Shown one piece after another: positions 56,001-59,000 of a stretch of DNA of 64,000 nt. A program made the position numbers and the translations under genes. The stretch is from Carposina sasakii (lineage: Eukaryota > Arthropoda > Insecta > Lepidoptera > Carposinidae), in contig CP053168.1 in the NCBI GenBank assembly GCA_014607495.2, positions 372,001 through 436,000 on the forward strand, given 5' to 3'. Position 1 is the first letter of the stretch; every line of letters begins with the position of its first letter. Below the pieces are notes generated by a model. The model did no database searches and was not told where the DNA came from. It saw nothing but the letters and a program-made list of their open reading frames with translations.

Positions 56001-59000
56001 AGCATTACGTTCGCCCTTGTATAATATTTATATTATATTATGGTGCAATTAATAATAATTAATCTATCCAGAACCAATGTAGACCAGTCGACTCACTCTT
56101 GCCTGCCTTCTCACCTGTATAGCGCTTTGTGCACACGTCCCCGTGACGAATGTTTTATACCCCAAGTGTTTTTATTTTATTTTCGACTGAGCGGAGAAAA
56201 CTTCGTATTTATTGATAAATTCAGTTTGGCGGGAACGGTTTTGTTTTATAGATTTTTGTTTATGTATCAGAATACACTACACGTAGGCGGGCTATTATGG
56301 CGAGAACAAGACCAGTGTGGGCTTAAATCGGAGAGTGCTTTGCCCAGCAGTGGGACACGGTCTAGACTATTTAAAAAAACATTGTATAAACAACAATATT
56401 GGATCAGATGGCCTAGATGGTTTAATAAACCTTTTATAATTATATATTCGTTTTAGGTATACATATTAAGTATGATACGAATATATCTATGTTTAAGAAG
56501 ATATATACGTAGAAATAATATAAACGTTTTGGTGTATCAGCAATTAACATTAAGAAAATTATTATTCTTTCAGCGCTTATCAGATTTTTATAATTCCACA
56601 ATAATTACATTAACAATAAATTCAGACAAACCTCTGTTACAAGTGATAAGTCCATAATAAATCGTTGAAATAATACAAGTGAATATATAAATAGCTAAAT
56701 AATAATTACCAAAATGGCCAAGAGTATTTCACACTCAGTGATATATTTTGTTAAAGGAAATAGGTAAAAGAATATTTTGCATTCTACATTTCAATATGAA
56801 TAGAGAGTGAATAATTGTTATCAATTTAGATACTTGTTCCAAATTAGCCAGAAAGAATAAAACTAAATGACTTTGCATACCAAAGCTTAATAGCTTTAAA
56901 CATAGAGAGGACATGAAAACGTAAGAGTATACGTAAAAACTACACTAAATTCTCCAATTTCCAGTCTCTAATTAGACTTCAATGCTATTACGGAACATTA
57001 CCATTTTGGCGGTGATAGTAAATGAGTGCCATTAGTGTAGTCCAGACTTGGCCTATATTTTACTGTGCAGCTTATAAATAGAAAAAAATATTACTTTTAG
57101 CCCTATTTGCAGCAAATGCTGGACTAAATGGATATCGAGAATCACACATGACAGCTCATTCTATTTGTGACAAAAAAGCAAGACGGTTATTATAGTCGCC
57201 GAGCTTACTACGGTTTATATGTGTTGATTGATAACGTGTGAATGCACATCCTTACTCCATTAACATGTCCTAGGTTTGAATCTTCATTTAATTTTAGACA
57301 AATAAGTCAATAGATAGTTTAGTTACTAATTAGACGCATGTACAAAAATTATTAGTACAATAAAGTGTTTATTATTATTATATCTCTGTTTAAATTCTCG
57401 GGACTACAGAGTCCCGGTCCTTTGAGAGGCGTGCATCGGGCCGTGGCCAAGTTGTAGAGGCCCTTTTTAGAGAACTTTTATTATGGTGTGGGATACACAT
57501 GGCGGATACCATCGCCGACCGCACAATATGATACACCCGGCGATGGTCCTCGCCATGTGCAAGACTATTGGAGTGCAGATCTATGTCATGCGATGGAAAA
57601 AAAGGTCATGGGCTATGGGGCTGAATGTTGGGTGGGGTTGGGTAACTGGGCTATTGAAGGAGACTAACGGACGCCTGCCATTACAAACAAGTATCATAAT
57701 TGTTTGGTGGCAGGGGGGACTCGCCGACTCATTTCATGGACCCCCTGAAACGGCCGCATGCATGGAGCGACAAAGGGGCAACATTTGGTGAGCGGCTAGG
57801 GCGGAGGGGTGCCCCTGGACTTTAAACTAAAGTCAACTCGCCACTTACTGACGGGCACGTCCACTCTCGAGCTGTTATAGCTCTCGCGACTCCACTCTGC
57901 CCGGCCGGCGAAAGCAAGGCAGAGGTGGGGGAACTGTCCCTCGTCAGACCTCACTCCGGCGCCGGAGATGAGGAACAGGGTCTTTCCCCGGGAGTACTTC
58001 AGGTCCGTGGAACGCTACCTCCCAACAGCTCGCCACAAGTTATTATTATTAATATTACAAGCTATGTTAGGAATACACAATTTTTTTTAAATATAAAATT
58101 TTTAATAACCCCTGGTCCCGAGATCGCTCACTTTCCCGCACTATGAAAGTGCAAGTCTGTAAACCGCCCGAAGACTGCCGGATCTATCCTGTCCACAATC
58201 ATCTTCAGGATCACGTTGGTGCTCCTGATGTTTGCTTCCGAGTCATCGATGTTTTATAATTATCTACGGTTTTACATATACATAGTTGCTTAGTACCGAC
58301 GATATAATGGCTTACGAAAATTATGAATGCTTCAGTCTATGTCCGTTATTTTTTACTAGCGGCCGACCAAGACTACGTACGCATGAGGTGGCATTACACT
58401 TGTTAAACAAACTTTTCAACTTTATGTTAGTATAGATAAGTCCATGCTCTTACCTTATAAAGAAGGTATATAAGAGGACGTGGGACTATGAAGTGAGTCG
58501 TGTGGCAATCGTGAGGCTATGACGTCATGATAGGGGCGGAGCTTCAGCGCCTATGTAACGCAGTAGCTGTAACCACACGCTTGTGCTTCGAAATGTAACT
58601 GTATTAAAATTACAAACACACTAGCGCTTTTATCTTTATTACTAAAACGTAGTATAATATTGCCATCTAGTGATGAGTAATTGCACTAATTAAAAAATAT
58701 TGCCGCGTGGTGCCAGCAGAGTAGAGTTTGTACCACCCCTGCCTGCCCGTGGGTATCGTACGAGGCGATTAAGGGTTTCCGGGAGATGGGCAGCAGCGCC
58801 TTCCGTACTGACAACATAGTCCGAAAATCACACTGCGGTCACCAACCAGCCTGCCCAGCGTGGTGACTATGGGCAAAACCCCCCTGTGGCAGTAGCCTTG
58901 TGGCGAGCCCTGGGGGAGGCCTACGTCCAGCAGTGGACTGCAATAGGCTGAAGAAGAAGAAGAAGAAACAATCTTGAAGTAGTTTGACTAGTCACTACTA

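Noticed and set aside
56040..56456. 138-codon plus-strand frame
   Set aside because: Not similar to anything I recognise; contains a fragment of a SINE-type motif (GGGCTTAAATCGGAGAGTGC region) and no splice or promoter context.
57483..57791. 102-codon plus-strand frame in the GC-rich island
   Set aside because: Trp/Met-rich composition without any domain; open frames are expected by chance in GC-rich DNA.
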